From: Nocardioides jishulii
Lineage (GTDB): Bacteria; Actinomycetota; Actinomycetes; Propionibacteriales; Nocardioidaceae
DNA length: 64,000 nt
Direction of reading: 5' to 3'
NCBI RefSeq assembly: GCF_006007965.1
Contig: NZ_CP040748.1
Span: 1,302,001-1,366,000, forward strand
Shown here: positions 25,525 to 34,097 of the stretch, piece by piece
Layout: each line of letters starts with the position of its first letter
Position numbering within the stretch: the stretch's first letter is position 1
Position numbers and translations under genes: made by a program
Notes under the pieces: model-generated
What the model saw: only the letters and a program-made list of their open reading frames with translations
Database searches by the model: none
Told to the model about the DNA's origin: nothing

Positions 25525-26490
25525 ATGGCCAACTCACGCCACGTCCCGGTGCTCCTCGAGCGGGTCGTCGCGCTGCTCGAGCCGCCCCTCAGCAGGCCCG
25601 GTGCCGTCCTGGTGGACTGCACCCTGGGCCTTGGAGGGCACACGGAGGCGGTGCTCGACGCGTTCCCCGGCTGTCGGGTCATCGGGATCGACCGCGACCC
25701 GCGCGCCATCGCCCTGGCCAGTGACCGCCTCCGGCCCTTCGGTGACCGGTTCACGCCCGCCCACGCGACGTACGACCAGATCGCCGAGGTCGTCGCCGAC
25801 GCAGGCCTCGACCACGTCGACGCGGTCTTCTTCGACCTCGGTGTCTCCTCCATGCAGCTGGACGAGCGCGAGCGGGGCTTCGCGTACGCCGAGGACGCAC
25901 CCCTCGACATGCGCATGAACGACTCGACCGGGTTGACCGCCGCCGACGTGATGAACACCTACTCGCACGCCGACCTCACCCGCGTCCTGCGTGAGTACGG
26001 CGAGGAGAAGTTCGCCTCGAAGATCGCCCGTGCCATCGTGCGCGAGCGCGAGAAGGAGCCGTGGACGCGCTCGGGCCGCCTGGTCGAGCTGCTGTACGCG
26101 GAGATCCCCGCCCCGGCCCGACGCACCGGTGGGCACCCGGGCAAGCGCACCTTCCAGGCCCTGCGCATGGAGGTCAACGACGAGCTCGGGGTGCTGCGCC
26201 GCGCCCTGCCTGCCGCCCTCTCGGTGATCGGCGTCGGGGGCCGCGTGGTCGTGGAGTCCTACCACTCGTTGGAGGACCGCATGGTCAAGAAGGCCTTCGC
26301 CGAGGTCACCACCCTCGACGTGCCGCCCGACCTGCCGTTCGTCCCTGAGGGGGCCGAACCCCGCATGAAGCTCGTGATCCGAGGCGCGGAGCAGGCCGAC
26401 GAGGCCGAGATCGAGCACAACCCCCGAGCAGCCTCGGTCCGCCTGCGGGCCGTGGAACGAGTCCTTCCTGACCCGAGGAGCACCCGATGA
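25525..26490 (+). CDS. rsmH: 16S rRNA m4C1402 methyltransferase RsmH
   Basis: The 321-residue enzyme (also called MraW) methylates N4 of C1402 in 16S r[16 protein letters not shown] at the N terminus, the SAM-binding [39 protein letters not shown] and the [16 protein letters not shown] block define the family. It follows the 50-residue membrane gene by 3 bases and overlaps ftsL by 4 bases (ATGA), so translation is coupled. The candidate mraW RNA lies in its leader. Confidence 0.96.
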   Translation: MANSRHVPVLLERVVALLEPPLSRPGAVLVDCTLGLGGHTEAVLDAFPGCRVIGIDRDPRAIALASDRLRPFGDRFTPAHATYDQIAEVVADAGLDHVDAVFFDLGVSSMQLDERERGFAYAEDAPLDMRMNDSTGLTAADVMNTYSHADLTRVLREYGEEKFASKIARAIVREREKEPWTRSGRLVELLYAEIPAPARRTGGHPGKRTFQALRMEVNDELGVLRRALPAALSVIGVGGRVVVESYHSLEDRMVKKAFAEVTTLDVPPDLPFVPEGAEPRMKLVIRGAEQADEAEIEHNPRAASVRLRAVERVLPDPRSTR

Positions 26491-26984
26491 GCAGTCCAGC
26501 AGTACAGCTGCGCTCGCGCGTCTCCACCCTCGGGGGAGCCGCCGTCGAGAAGGCCCGGCTCACCGTCGTCCCGGTCGCCCGGGCACGAGCGCCACGGGTG
26601 CCGTTCATCGTGCTCGTCTCCGTCGTCGCCCTGGCCGGGGTGGTCGGGCTGCTGATGTTCAACACCTCGCTGCAGCAGGCGTCCTTCGCCGAGGCACGGC
26701 TCTCCGACAAGGCGGCCGCCCTGGCGGACCGCGAGGAGACCCTGCGCATGGAGCTGGATGACCTGCGCGACCCCCAACGCATCGCCCGGGAGGCGGAAGC
26801 CATGGGCATGGTCATCCCGCCAGCGCCGGCCTTCCTCAGGCTCGACGGCACGGTCGTCGGCACCCCCCGGCCCGCCACTCCCGAGGACCGCATCCGGATC
26901 AGCCCGCGGCCCCCGGCAATGCCGGCGGACCTGCGACCCCAGATCACCGTCGTCGAGGTCCCGGCGAAGCCTGCCGGCGGCTGA
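26487..26984 (+). CDS. ftsL: Cell division protein FtsL
   Basis: The 165-residue bitopic protein has a 45-residue cytoplasmic N terminus, one membrane helix (about 38-59, [23 protein letters not shown]) and a short extracytoplasmic coiled coil (about 62-90). A proline-rich tail follows. Size, topology and position between rsmH and ftsI fit FtsL, which recruits and activates FtsI-FtsW. FtsL is poorly conserved in sequence, so the call rests on topology and context. Confidence 0.85.
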   Translation: MSSPAVQLRSRVSTLGGAAVEKARLTVVPVARARAPRVPFIVLVSVVALAGVVGLLMFNTSLQQASFAEARLSDKAAALADREETLRMELDDLRDPQRIAREAEAMGMVIPPAPAFLRLDGTVVGTPRPATPEDRIRISPRPPAMPADLRPQITVVEVPAKPAGG

Positions 26985-27141
26985 GGCAGCACCGCGTACG
27001 ACACCCCCTGGTGTGCCTCGCGCCGTGCCGACACACGCCGGTTCCTGCCGCGATGAGGCCGGTGCGACAGGTTCAATGGAGGCACGCCCGGCAGGCGCAG
27101 ACCGAGCGTCGCCATGACCGAACGGACCGAACGGAGCAGCG

Positions 27142-28911
27142 TTGTCGACCACCAGCACTCGGGACGCCCGCCCCTTCGGGCGCCGCGGCTCTCCCGTCCT
27201 CCGTCTGAGGATCGGCCTGCTGGTGATCGCGGTGGTGCTGTCGTTCTTCGCTGCCCGCCTGCTGCAGCTCCAGGGCCTGGACCCGAAGTCGTACGCGGAC
27301 ATGGCGACCGCCAAGGACGTGGTCGAGCTGACGCTGCCCGCTGCGCGGGGCGACATCCTCGACCGCAACGGCGTGGCCCTGGCCGGATCGGTCAACGGAC
27401 GGATGATCATCGCTGACCCGCTCCGCACCGCCGATCGGGCGCCCGAGCTGGCGACCCTGCTGGCCAACGAGCTCGACCTCGACTACTTCCGGACGCTCGA
27501 GAAGCTGCGTCGCGACGGCAGTCGCTTCCAGTACATCGCCCGCCGCGTCCCGGCCGCCACCGCTCGTGAGGTGCTCGACAAGGTCAACAAGGCGAAGTTC
27601 AAGGGCCTCAGCACCGAGAACGAGCCGATCCGCGACTACCCGGCCGGCGACGTCGCCGCCAACCTCGTGGGTTTCATGGGCACCGACGAGCCCCTCGCGG
27701 GCTTCGAGCGCAGCTTCAACGGCCACCTGTCCGGCAAGGACGGGGAGACCCGCTACACCCAGGGCAAGGGCTACCGCGTGCCGTTGGCGGAGAACTCCAC
27801 GGTGAAGCCGGTCGACGGCCAGGAGCTGCGGACGACGATCGACCGCGACCTGCAGTGGTACACGCAGAAGGTGCTGGCGCAGGCGGTCGAGGACTACCGC
27901 GCCAAGTCCGGCGTCGCCGTCGTCATGGACACGCGCACCGGCGAGCTCCTGGCCGTGGCCGACGCACCGACCTTCAACGCCAACAAGCCGCTGGAGAGCG
28001 ACGAGGAGGACCTCGGGTCGCGCGCCTTCAGCGACGTCTTCGAACCCGGTTCCGTGCAGAAGGTCCTCACCGCTGCCGCGCTCGTCGACGCGGGCAAGGT
28101 GACCGCTCGCACCCGGATCAAGGTGCCGCCGCAGCTCCAGCGTCAGGACCGGCCGATCAACGACTGGTTCAGCCACGGCGTGCTGCGCATGACGATGGCC
28201 GGGGTGATCGCGCAGTCGTCCAACATCGGGACCGTGCTCGCCGCCGACTCCTTCGGCAAGCGCGCGCTGCACCGCTACCTCTCCGGCTTCGGCCTGGGCC
28301 AGCGGACCGACGTGGGGGTGCGCGGCGAGGCCCGCGGCCTGCTGCCGACCCCTGAGCGGATGACGTCGCAGAACAAGGACCGCATCGTCTTCGGCCAGTC
28401 GCTCTCGGTCAACGCCGTGCAGATGACGGCGGCCATCAACACGATCGCCAACGGCGGCGAGCGGGTCTCGCCCAGCCTGATCTCCGGCTCCGCCACCACC
28501 GACGAGGGCCTCGAGGTCGGCAGTGACCACGCCACCCGCACCCGCGTGGTGAGCCAGAAGGCTGCCCGCGAGACGATGCTGATGATGGAGCGGGTCGTCG
28601 ACGACGAGGTCGGGGTGGCTCCTCGTGCCCAGGTTCCCGGTTACCGCGTTGCCGGAAAGACGGGCACCGCGCAGCGCGTCAACGAGGAGTGCTCCTGCTA
28701 CGACGGCTCCTTCTCGCTCTCCTTCGGCGGATTCGCGCCGGCCGACGACCCGCGCTTCACCGTCTACGTCGTCATCCACGCCCCGGGCGTCGACGGCGGA
28801 GGTGGCTCCGTGGGTGGCCCTGCCTTCTCCAAGATCATGGCCCGGGCCCTCTCGCACTACGGCGTCCCGCCGACCGGTGGCAAGCCCAACTCGGTCCCGG
28901 TGGAGTGGTGA
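27142..28911 (+). CDS. ftsI: Septal peptidoglycan transpeptidase FtsI (PBP2b/3 type)
   Basis: The 589-residue class B penicillin-binding protein has a short cytoplasmic tail, one membrane helix (about 22-40) and a dimerisation domain. The transpeptidase domain carries SVQK at 304-307 (nucleophile Ser304), SSN at 359-361 and KTGTA at 506-510. It cross-links peptidoglycan at the septum. The start is a TTG at 27142 with GGAG 6 bases upstream; no ATG or GTG fits before the membrane helix. The 157-bp gap after ftsL is the longest early in the cluster. Confidence 0.94.
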   Translation: MSTTSTRDARPFGRRGSPVLRLRIGLLVIAVVLSFFAARLLQLQGLDPKSYADMATAKDVVELTLPAARGDILDRNGVALAGSVNGRMIIADPLRTADRAPELATLLANELDLDYFRTLEKLRRDGSRFQYIARRVPAATAREVLDKVNKAKFKGLSTENEPIRDYPAGDVAANLVGFMGTDEPLAGFERSFNGHLSGKDGETRYTQGKGYRVPLAENSTVKPVDGQELRTTIDRDLQWYTQKVLAQAVEDYRAKSGVAVVMDTRTGELLAVADAPTFNANKPLESDEEDLGSRAFSDVFEPGSVQKVLTAAALVDAGKVTARTRIKVPPQLQRQDRPINDWFSHGVLRMTMAGVIAQSSNIGTVLAADSFGKRALHRYLSGFGLGQRTDVGVRGEARGLLPTPERMTSQNKDRIVFGQSLSVNAVQMTAAINTIANGGERVSPSLISGSATTDEGLEVGSDHATRTRVVSQKAARETMLMMERVVDDEVGVAPRAQVPGYRVAGKTGTAQRVNEECSCYDGSFSLSFGGFAPADDPRFTVYVVIHAPGVDGGGGSVGGPAFSKIMARALSHYGVPPTGGKPNSVPVEW

Positions 28912-28942
28912 ACCGGCCGGGCCACCCCGAGCCGCGCCGCGA

Positions 28943-28948
28943 TAGCCT
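28943..28948 (+). promoter_or_regulatory. -10 hexamer of an internal leaderless promoter for murE
   Basis: TAGCCT, then CTCGAAG (7 bases), then the ATG at 28956. It suggests that murE and the genes behind it have their own start inside the dcw cluster. Confidence 0.55.
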
Positions 28949-28955
28949 CTCGAAG

Positions 28956-30491
28956 ATGGTTGCTGAGCAGAAGACGTCCGCGGCCCGCCCGTCGACCCCG
29001 CCTCACGCGACGCTCGCTCGAGTGGCGCAGTGGCTGCGCGACCTGGCGGGCGACTCCGCCCACGTGCTCGTCCGGGGTTCCGGTGAGGTGGAGGTCACGG
29101 GCCTCACCCTCAGCACCTCCCGCGTCGAGCCCGGTGACCTCTTCGCCGCGCTGCCCGGCCTGCGTACGCACGGGGCGACGTACGCCCCCGAGGCGCTCGC
29201 CGCCGGGGCCGTGGCAGTCCTCACCGACCCGGCCGGCGCGGCCCTGCTGCCGCCGGACACCCACGCCGTCGTGGTGGAGGCCCCCCGCCGGTTCCTCGGC
29301 GCCCTGGCTGCTCGCCTGCACGGAGACCCCGCCACCTCGATGCGAATGATCGGCGTCACCGGCACCCAGGGCAAGACGACGGTCACGCAGCTGGCCGAGG
29401 GTGCGCTGCGCCGCACCGGCACCCCGTCCGCGGTCATCGGCACCGTCGGCACGCGGGTCGCCGGCGAGGACGTGGCGACGGCGCTGACGACGCCGGAGGC
29501 ACCCGACCTCCAGGCCCTCTTCGCCCGGATGCGCGAGGTCGGCGTGGTCGCCTGCGCGATGGAGGTCTCCAGCCATGCGCTGGTGCTGGGGCGCGTCGAC
29601 GGCGTGGTCTTCGACGTGGCCACCTTCCTCAACCTCGGCCGGGACCACCTCGACTTCCACGCCGACGTGGAGGAGTACTACACCGCCAAGGCTTCGCTCT
29701 TCACGCCCGAGCGCGCCCGTCGTGCCGTCATCAACGTCGACGACGAGCACGGACGCCGACTCGTCGGCGAGACCGAGCTCGAGGTGACCACCTTCTCCGC
29801 CCGCGGCGCCGACGCCGACTGGCGGGCCACCGACGTGGTCTGCGGGGCGGACGGCTCCACCTTCCGGCTGCTCGGCCCCGGTGGAGTCGACCTGGCGACC
29901 TCGGTCCCTCTTCCCGGTGACTTCAACGTGGCCAACGCGCTCGCGGCGGTGGCCACGTGCGCCGCGGCCGGCTTCGACCCGGCGACCGTGGCCCGGGGGA
30001 TCGCCGAAGGGCCGGGCGTGCCCGGACGGTTGGAGCGCGTGGACGCGGGGCAGGACTTCTCCGTGGTGGTCGACTACGCGCACAAGCCCGACGCCGTGGA
30101 GGCGACGTTGCGCACCCTGCGTCCCCTGACCGACGGACAGCTCATCGTCGTGCTGGGCGCCGGAGGGGACCGCGACCGCGGCAAGCGCCCGCTGATGGGC
30201 GAGATCGCTGCCCGGCTGGCCGACGTCTTCGTCGTCACCGACGACAACCCGCGCTCGGAGGACCCTCGCGTCATCCGGGCCGCCGTGCTCGACGGGGTGC
30301 ACGAGCCTCGTGCCGAGGTGCTGGAGATCGGGGACCGCCGCCGGGCGATCCGCGAGGCCCTGCGCCGCGCGCGACCCGGCGACATCGTGCTGGTCGCGGG
30401 CAAGGGCCACGAGTCCGGGCAGGAGGTCGAGGGCGTCGTCACGCCTTTCGACGACCGTGCCGTGGCGCGTGAGGAGCTGGCGCTCCTGTGA
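28956..30491 (+). CDS. murE: UDP-MurNAc-L-Ala-D-Glu--diaminopimelate ligase MurE
   Basis: The 511-residue Mur ligase adds the third amino acid to the peptidoglycan precursor. The ATP P-loop is in GVTGTQGKTTV, the catalytic His in FLNLGRDHLDFH, and the carbamylated Lys region in YYTAKASLF. DNPRSEDP is the signature that selects diaminopimelic acid over lysine. LL-DAP would be expected in Nocardioides-like walls. The start at 28956 lies 44 bp after ftsI and 7 bases after TAGCCT. The stop overlaps murF (GTGA). Confidence 0.95.
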   Translation: MVAEQKTSAARPSTPPHATLARVAQWLRDLAGDSAHVLVRGSGEVEVTGLTLSTSRVEPGDLFAALPGLRTHGATYAPEALAAGAVAVLTDPAGAALLPPDTHAVVVEAPRRFLGALAARLHGDPATSMRMIGVTGTQGKTTVTQLAEGALRRTGTPSAVIGTVGTRVAGEDVATALTTPEAPDLQALFARMREVGVVACAMEVSSHALVLGRVDGVVFDVATFLNLGRDHLDFHADVEEYYTAKASLFTPERARRAVINVDDEHGRRLVGETELEVTTFSARGADADWRATDVVCGADGSTFRLLGPGGVDLATSVPLPGDFNVANALAAVATCAAAGFDPATVARGIAEGPGVPGRLERVDAGQDFSVVVDYAHKPDAVEATLRTLRPLTDGQLIVVLGAGGDRDRGKRPLMGEIAARLADVFVVTDDNPRSEDPRVIRAAVLDGVHEPRAEVLEIGDRRRAIREALRRARPGDIVLVAGKGHESGQEVEGVVTPFDDRAVAREELALL

Positions 30492-31888
30492 TCCCGATGA
30501 CCTTGGCGGAGATCGCCGTCGTCGTGGGCGGGGTGCTCGACGGTGAAGGGGCCGCCGACGTGCTCGTCACCGGACCTGCCTCGATCGACAGCCGTGCCGT
30601 GCCCCACGGCGGACTCTTCGTCGCCGTGGTGGGGGAGCGGGTCGACGGCCACGACTACGCGGGCGGAGCCGTGGAGGGCGGGGCGGCAGGTGTCCTCGGC
30701 ACCCACCCGTGCGGGGTGCCGGCGGTCCTGGTGGCCGACCCCGTCGTCGCGCTCGGTGGGCTGGCGCGGCACGTGCTCGACCAGCTCGACGGCGTGACCG
30801 TGCTGGCGATGACCGGGTCGCAGGGCAAGACGGGGACCAAGGACTACCTGGCCGCGCTGCTCGCTCCCGAGGGGCCGACGGTCGCCACAGCGGGCAACAA
30901 CAACAACGAGCTCGGTGTCCCGCTCACGGTCCTGCGTGCCGACGCCACCACCCGCTACCTCGTCGTGGAGATGGGGGCGCGCGGTGTGGGCCACATTGCC
31001 GCACTCTGCGAGATCGCCCCGCCGCAGGTGGCCGCCGTCCTCAACATCGGCACGGCCCACGTCGGGGAGTTCGGCAGCCGGGAGATGATCGCGGTGGCCA
31101 AGGGCGAGATCCTCGAGGCGCTCCCTCCCGAGGGCACCGCGGTGCTCAACGCCGGCGACCCGCTCACCTCGGCCATGGGCGTACGCACCCGCGCGACCGT
31201 GATGAGCTTCGGCGTCGACGCCGAGCTCGCCGGCGTCGCGTGGCGCGACCTCCGGCTCGATCCCACCGGTCGCGCCAGCTTCGAGCTGGGGCACGACGGG
31301 CACTGGGTGCCCGTCCACCTGACGCAGATCGGCGTCCACCAGGTCGAGAACGCCGCCGCTGCGGCCGCCATGGCCCTCGCGGTGGGCGTCAGCCTGGACG
31401 ACGTCGCGCAGCGCCTGTCGTCGGTCGCCGACGTCTCGCGATGGCGGATGGAGCCGCACGTGCGTGCGGACGGACTGCTCGTGGTCAACGACGCCTACAA
31501 CGCCAACCCTGAGTCGATGTCGGCCGCGGTGCGCACGCTCGCGCACCTGGGCCGGTCACGCGAGGGCCGCAGCATCGCCGTGCTCGGCGTGATGCGCGAG
31601 CTCGGTGCCCGTTCGGAGGAGGGGCACCGACGCGTCGGCCAGGTGGTCGCCGAGTCAGGCGTCGACGTCCTCGTCACGGTCGGACCGGAGGCCGCGGCCG
31701 TGGCCGAGGGTGCGAAGGCCGATCCTGCCTGGCGCGGTGAGGCGATCGTCACGGCGAGCCGGGACGAGGCACTGTCCTGGGTGCGGGAGAATGTGACGGC
31801 CGCCGACGCGGTACTGGTCAAGGCATCACGCGGTGCGGCTCTCGAGCACATCGTCGAAGGAATCCTGGAAGGAACTGCTGACCGATGA
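30488..31888 (+). CDS. murF: UDP-MurNAc-tripeptide--D-Ala-D-Ala ligase MurF
   Basis: The 466-residue enzyme finishes the UDP-MurNAc-pentapeptide. It shows the P-loop TGSQGKTGTKD, the AGNNNNELGVP substrate loop, EMGARGVGHI, LNIGTAHVGEF with the active-site His, and the C-terminal NDAYNANPESM domain. The GTG at 30488 overlaps the murE stop by 4 bases and the stop overlaps mraY by 4 bases. All three domains of a Mur ligase are present, unlike in the murD-position gene downstream. Confidence 0.95.
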   Translation: MIPMTLAEIAVVVGGVLDGEGAADVLVTGPASIDSRAVPHGGLFVAVVGERVDGHDYAGGAVEGGAAGVLGTHPCGVPAVLVADPVVALGGLARHVLDQLDGVTVLAMTGSQGKTGTKDYLAALLAPEGPTVATAGNNNNELGVPLTVLRADATTRYLVVEMGARGVGHIAALCEIAPPQVAAVLNIGTAHVGEFGSREMIAVAKGEILEALPPEGTAVLNAGDPLTSAMGVRTRATVMSFGVDAELAGVAWRDLRLDPTGRASFELGHDGHWVPVHLTQIGVHQVENAAAAAAMALAVGVSLDDVAQRLSSVADVSRWRMEPHVRADGLLVVNDAYNANPESMSAAVRTLAHLGRSREGRSIAVLGVMRELGARSEEGHRRVGQVVAESGVDVLVTVGPEAAAVAEGAKADPAWRGEAIVTASRDEALSWVRENVTAADAVLVKASRGAALEHIVEGILEGTADR

Positions 31889-32958
31889 GAGCCATCCTGT
31901 TCGCAGGCGGACTCGCCCTCATCCTGTCGCTGCTCGGAACCCGAGTGGCGATCACGATGCTGTCGCGACGCGGATACGGGCAGGAGATCCGCGAGGACGG
32001 CCCCACGTCGCACCACACCAAGCGCGGGACGCCGACGATGGGCGGCATCGTCATCATCGGTGCCTCCGTGCTCGCCTACTTCGCGGCGAAGCTCGCCACC
32101 GGCACCGTCCCGTCCGCCTCGGCGTGGCTCCTGCTCTTCCTCTTCGTCGGGCTCGGCACGGTGGGCTTCCTCGACGACTTCATCAAGATCGTCAAGCAGC
32201 GCAGCCTGGGGCTGCGCAGCAAGGCCAAGATGATCGGCCAGACTGTGGTGGCCGTCGCCTTCGGTGCCCTGGCGCTCTCGCCCATGCTGGAGGACGACCG
32301 TGGTCAGACCCCGGCGTCGCACCACATCTCCTTCCTGCGCGACTTCGACCGCTGGGAGGTCCCGACGGTCCTCCTGGTCCTGTTCATCTGGTTCATGGTC
32401 ACCGGCTTCAGCAACGCGGTGAACCTGACCGACGGTCTGGACGGCCTGGCAGCGGGCGCGACCACGCTGGTCTTCGGCGCGTTCGTCCTGGTCAACGTGT
32501 GGCAGTACAACCAGTCCTGCGCCCTCTCACCCTCCGCCTCCTGCTACGAGGTGCGTGACCCGCTCGACCTGGCGGTGGTCTCCGCCGCGATCATGGGGGC
32601 GACCTTCGGGTTCTTGTGGTGGAACGCCTCACCGGCCCAGATCTTCATGGGTGACACCGGTTCGCTGGCCCTGGGTGGCGCGCTGGCCGGACTCGCGATC
32701 CTGACCCGCACCGAGCTGCTGCTGGTCATCATCGGTGGCCTCTTCGTCATCGAGACGCTCTCGGTGATGCTCCAGGTTGGCTGGTTCAAGGCGACGAAGG
32801 GCAAACGCATCTTCCGGATGGCGCCCTTGCACCACCACTTCGAGATGCTCGGCTGGGAGCAGGTGACCGTGGTCATCCGCTTCTGGATCATCGCGGGCTT
32901 CTTCGTGGCTGCCGGCATCGGCCTCTTCTACGCCGAATGGGTGGCGGGCATCGGATGA
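31885..32958 (+). CDS. mraY: Phospho-MurNAc-pentapeptide translocase MraY
   Basis: This polytopic membrane enzyme of 357 residues with about ten helices transfers phospho-MurNAc-pentapeptide to undecaprenyl phosphate, forming lipid I. Conserved loops are seen: HHTKRGTPTMGG, VGFLDDFIKI (active-site Asp pair), NLTDGLDGLAAG, FMGDTGSLALGG and the HHHFE motif near residue 314. The ATG overlaps murF and the stop overlaps the murD-position gene (ATGA in both cases). Confidence 0.96.
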   Translation: MRAILFAGGLALILSLLGTRVAITMLSRRGYGQEIREDGPTSHHTKRGTPTMGGIVIIGASVLAYFAAKLATGTVPSASAWLLLFLFVGLGTVGFLDDFIKIVKQRSLGLRSKAKMIGQTVVAVAFGALALSPMLEDDRGQTPASHHISFLRDFDRWEVPTVLLVLFIWFMVTGFSNAVNLTDGLDGLAAGATTLVFGAFVLVNVWQYNQSCALSPSASCYEVRDPLDLAVVSAAIMGATFGFLWWNASPAQIFMGDTGSLALGGALAGLAILTRTELLLVIIGGLFVIETLSVMLQVGWFKATKGKRIFRMAPLHHHFEMLGWEQVTVVIRFWIIAGFFVAAGIGLFYAEWVAGIG

Positions 32959-33983
32959 GCGGCCCCGACCTCGACGCCCTGACGAGCAAGGACTCGTGGG
33001 CCGGCGTACGTGCCGTCGTCGCGGGATTCAGCGTGGCGGGCTTCGCCTCCACGGACAACCTCACGCACCTGGGGGCCGAGGTCGTCGCGCTCGACGAGCG
33101 TCGTGACCCCGAGCTCGAGGAGAAGGCCGAGCTCCTCGGGGTGCTGGGGGCAGACGTACGCCTGGGTGACGGCGTCACCGACCTGCTGCCCCCCGACGTC
33201 GACCTGCTGGTGGTCTCGCCGGGATGGCGACCGGACTCCAGCCTCGTCCTCCAGGCCCACGAGCGCGGCATCCGCGTGTGGGGTGAGGTCGAGCTGGCGT
33301 GGCGGCTGCGCAACCCCGACCACCAGACGCCCTGGCTCGCGGTGACGGGTGCCCAAGGACGCGGCACGACCGTGTGCATGCTCGACGAGATCCTGCGCGC
33401 TGCCGGGCTGCGCTCGGTCGCTGCCGGGGGCGTCGGCCTGTCGCTGGTCGAGGTGGTGATGGACCCTGAGCCCTACGACGTGATCGCCGTCGACATCTCC
33501 AGCCAGCAGCTGCACCACACCTACTCGATGCAGGCCGAGTCGGCCGCCGTGCTCGGGATGGGCCCGCAGACCGAGGTGGACTTCCCCGACTGGCACCCCT
33601 CCTACGAGGCGTGGCTGGCCGACACGGCCAAGGTGTACCAAGGGGTCGAGAAGGCGTGCGTCTACAACGTGGCCGACGAGCGCACCCGCCGGATGGTCGA
33701 GGAGGCCGACGTCGTGGAGGGTGCTCGCGCCATCGGGTTCACCTTCGGGATGCCGTCGGTGGGCATGGTCGGGCTGGTCGAGGAGATCGTCGCCGACCGG
33801 GCCTTCATCGCACAGCGTGACACCAGCGCGGCCGAGCTCTTCACCATGGGCGACCTGGCCTCCAACGAGCCTGAGTTCGTCACCTCCGCCCTTGCGGCGG
33901 CGACGCTCGCCCGCGCCCACGGCGTCAGCCAGGTCGCGGTCCGTGACGGTCTGCGCGCGTTCCGGCCCGGCCACAGCGGCTGA
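32955..33983 (+). CDS. Truncated, degenerate MurD-like protein (probable pseudoenzyme)
   Basis: The 342-residue protein keeps a MurD-type N-terminal domain (VVAGFSVAGFASTDNLTHLGAEVVALDE) and a recognisable central domain. The ATP P-loop reads GAQGRGTT (132-139) where MurD has GTNGKTT-type sequence, so the Lys is lost. ELSSFQL has become DISSQQL (180-186). The EDHxD-type His segment and the carbamylated Lys have no counterpart (203-226). The frame ends at FRPGHSG, where MurD normally enters its third domain with DDSKATN. The ORF is intact with normal codon use. It cannot be a working ligase in the known manner; a structural or regulatory role is an inference. Confidence 0.85.
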   Translation: MSGPDLDALTSKDSWAGVRAVVAGFSVAGFASTDNLTHLGAEVVALDERRDPELEEKAELLGVLGADVRLGDGVTDLLPPDVDLLVVSPGWRPDSSLVLQAHERGIRVWGEVELAWRLRNPDHQTPWLAVTGAQGRGTTVCMLDEILRAAGLRSVAAGGVGLSLVEVVMDPEPYDVIAVDISSQQLHHTYSMQAESAAVLGMGPQTEVDFPDWHPSYEAWLADTAKVYQGVEKACVYNVADERTRRMVEEADVVEGARAIGFTFGMPSVGMVGLVEEIVADRAFIAQRDTSAAELFTMGDLASNEPEFVTSALAAATLARAHGVSQVAVRDGLRAFRPGHSG

Positions 33984-34097
33984 CGCGCACCGGCGCCCGA
34001 GGCGTCGGTGAGCGACACGCGGCCCGGGGGTCCGGGGATTGCTGCGCGCGTTGACGAGACTGGAGACCACAGCCGTAACAGGGAACAGAGGAGACGC

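Noticed and set aside
25137..25724. A 195-codon frame from just after mraZ into rsmH
   Set aside because: It overlaps rsmH by 200 bases in another frame, its first half has low third-position G+C and covers the structured RNA, and the protein has no recognisable feature.
27114..27416. A 100-codon frame overlapping the start of ftsI
   Set aside because: It lies mostly inside ftsI in another frame and its translation is Arg/Pro/Gly-rich without a motif.
33984..34097. A frameshifted remnant of the missing MurD C-terminal domain
   Set aside because: All three forward frames of the 114-bp gap were read; none contains a DDSKATN-like or other domain-3 segment, so a simple frameshift does not explain the truncation.
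34008..34097. GTG 34008 as the ftsW start
   Set aside because: It adds 30 polar residues not expected in FtsW, while ATG 34098 has a clear GAGGAGA ribosome site. It is not fully excluded.
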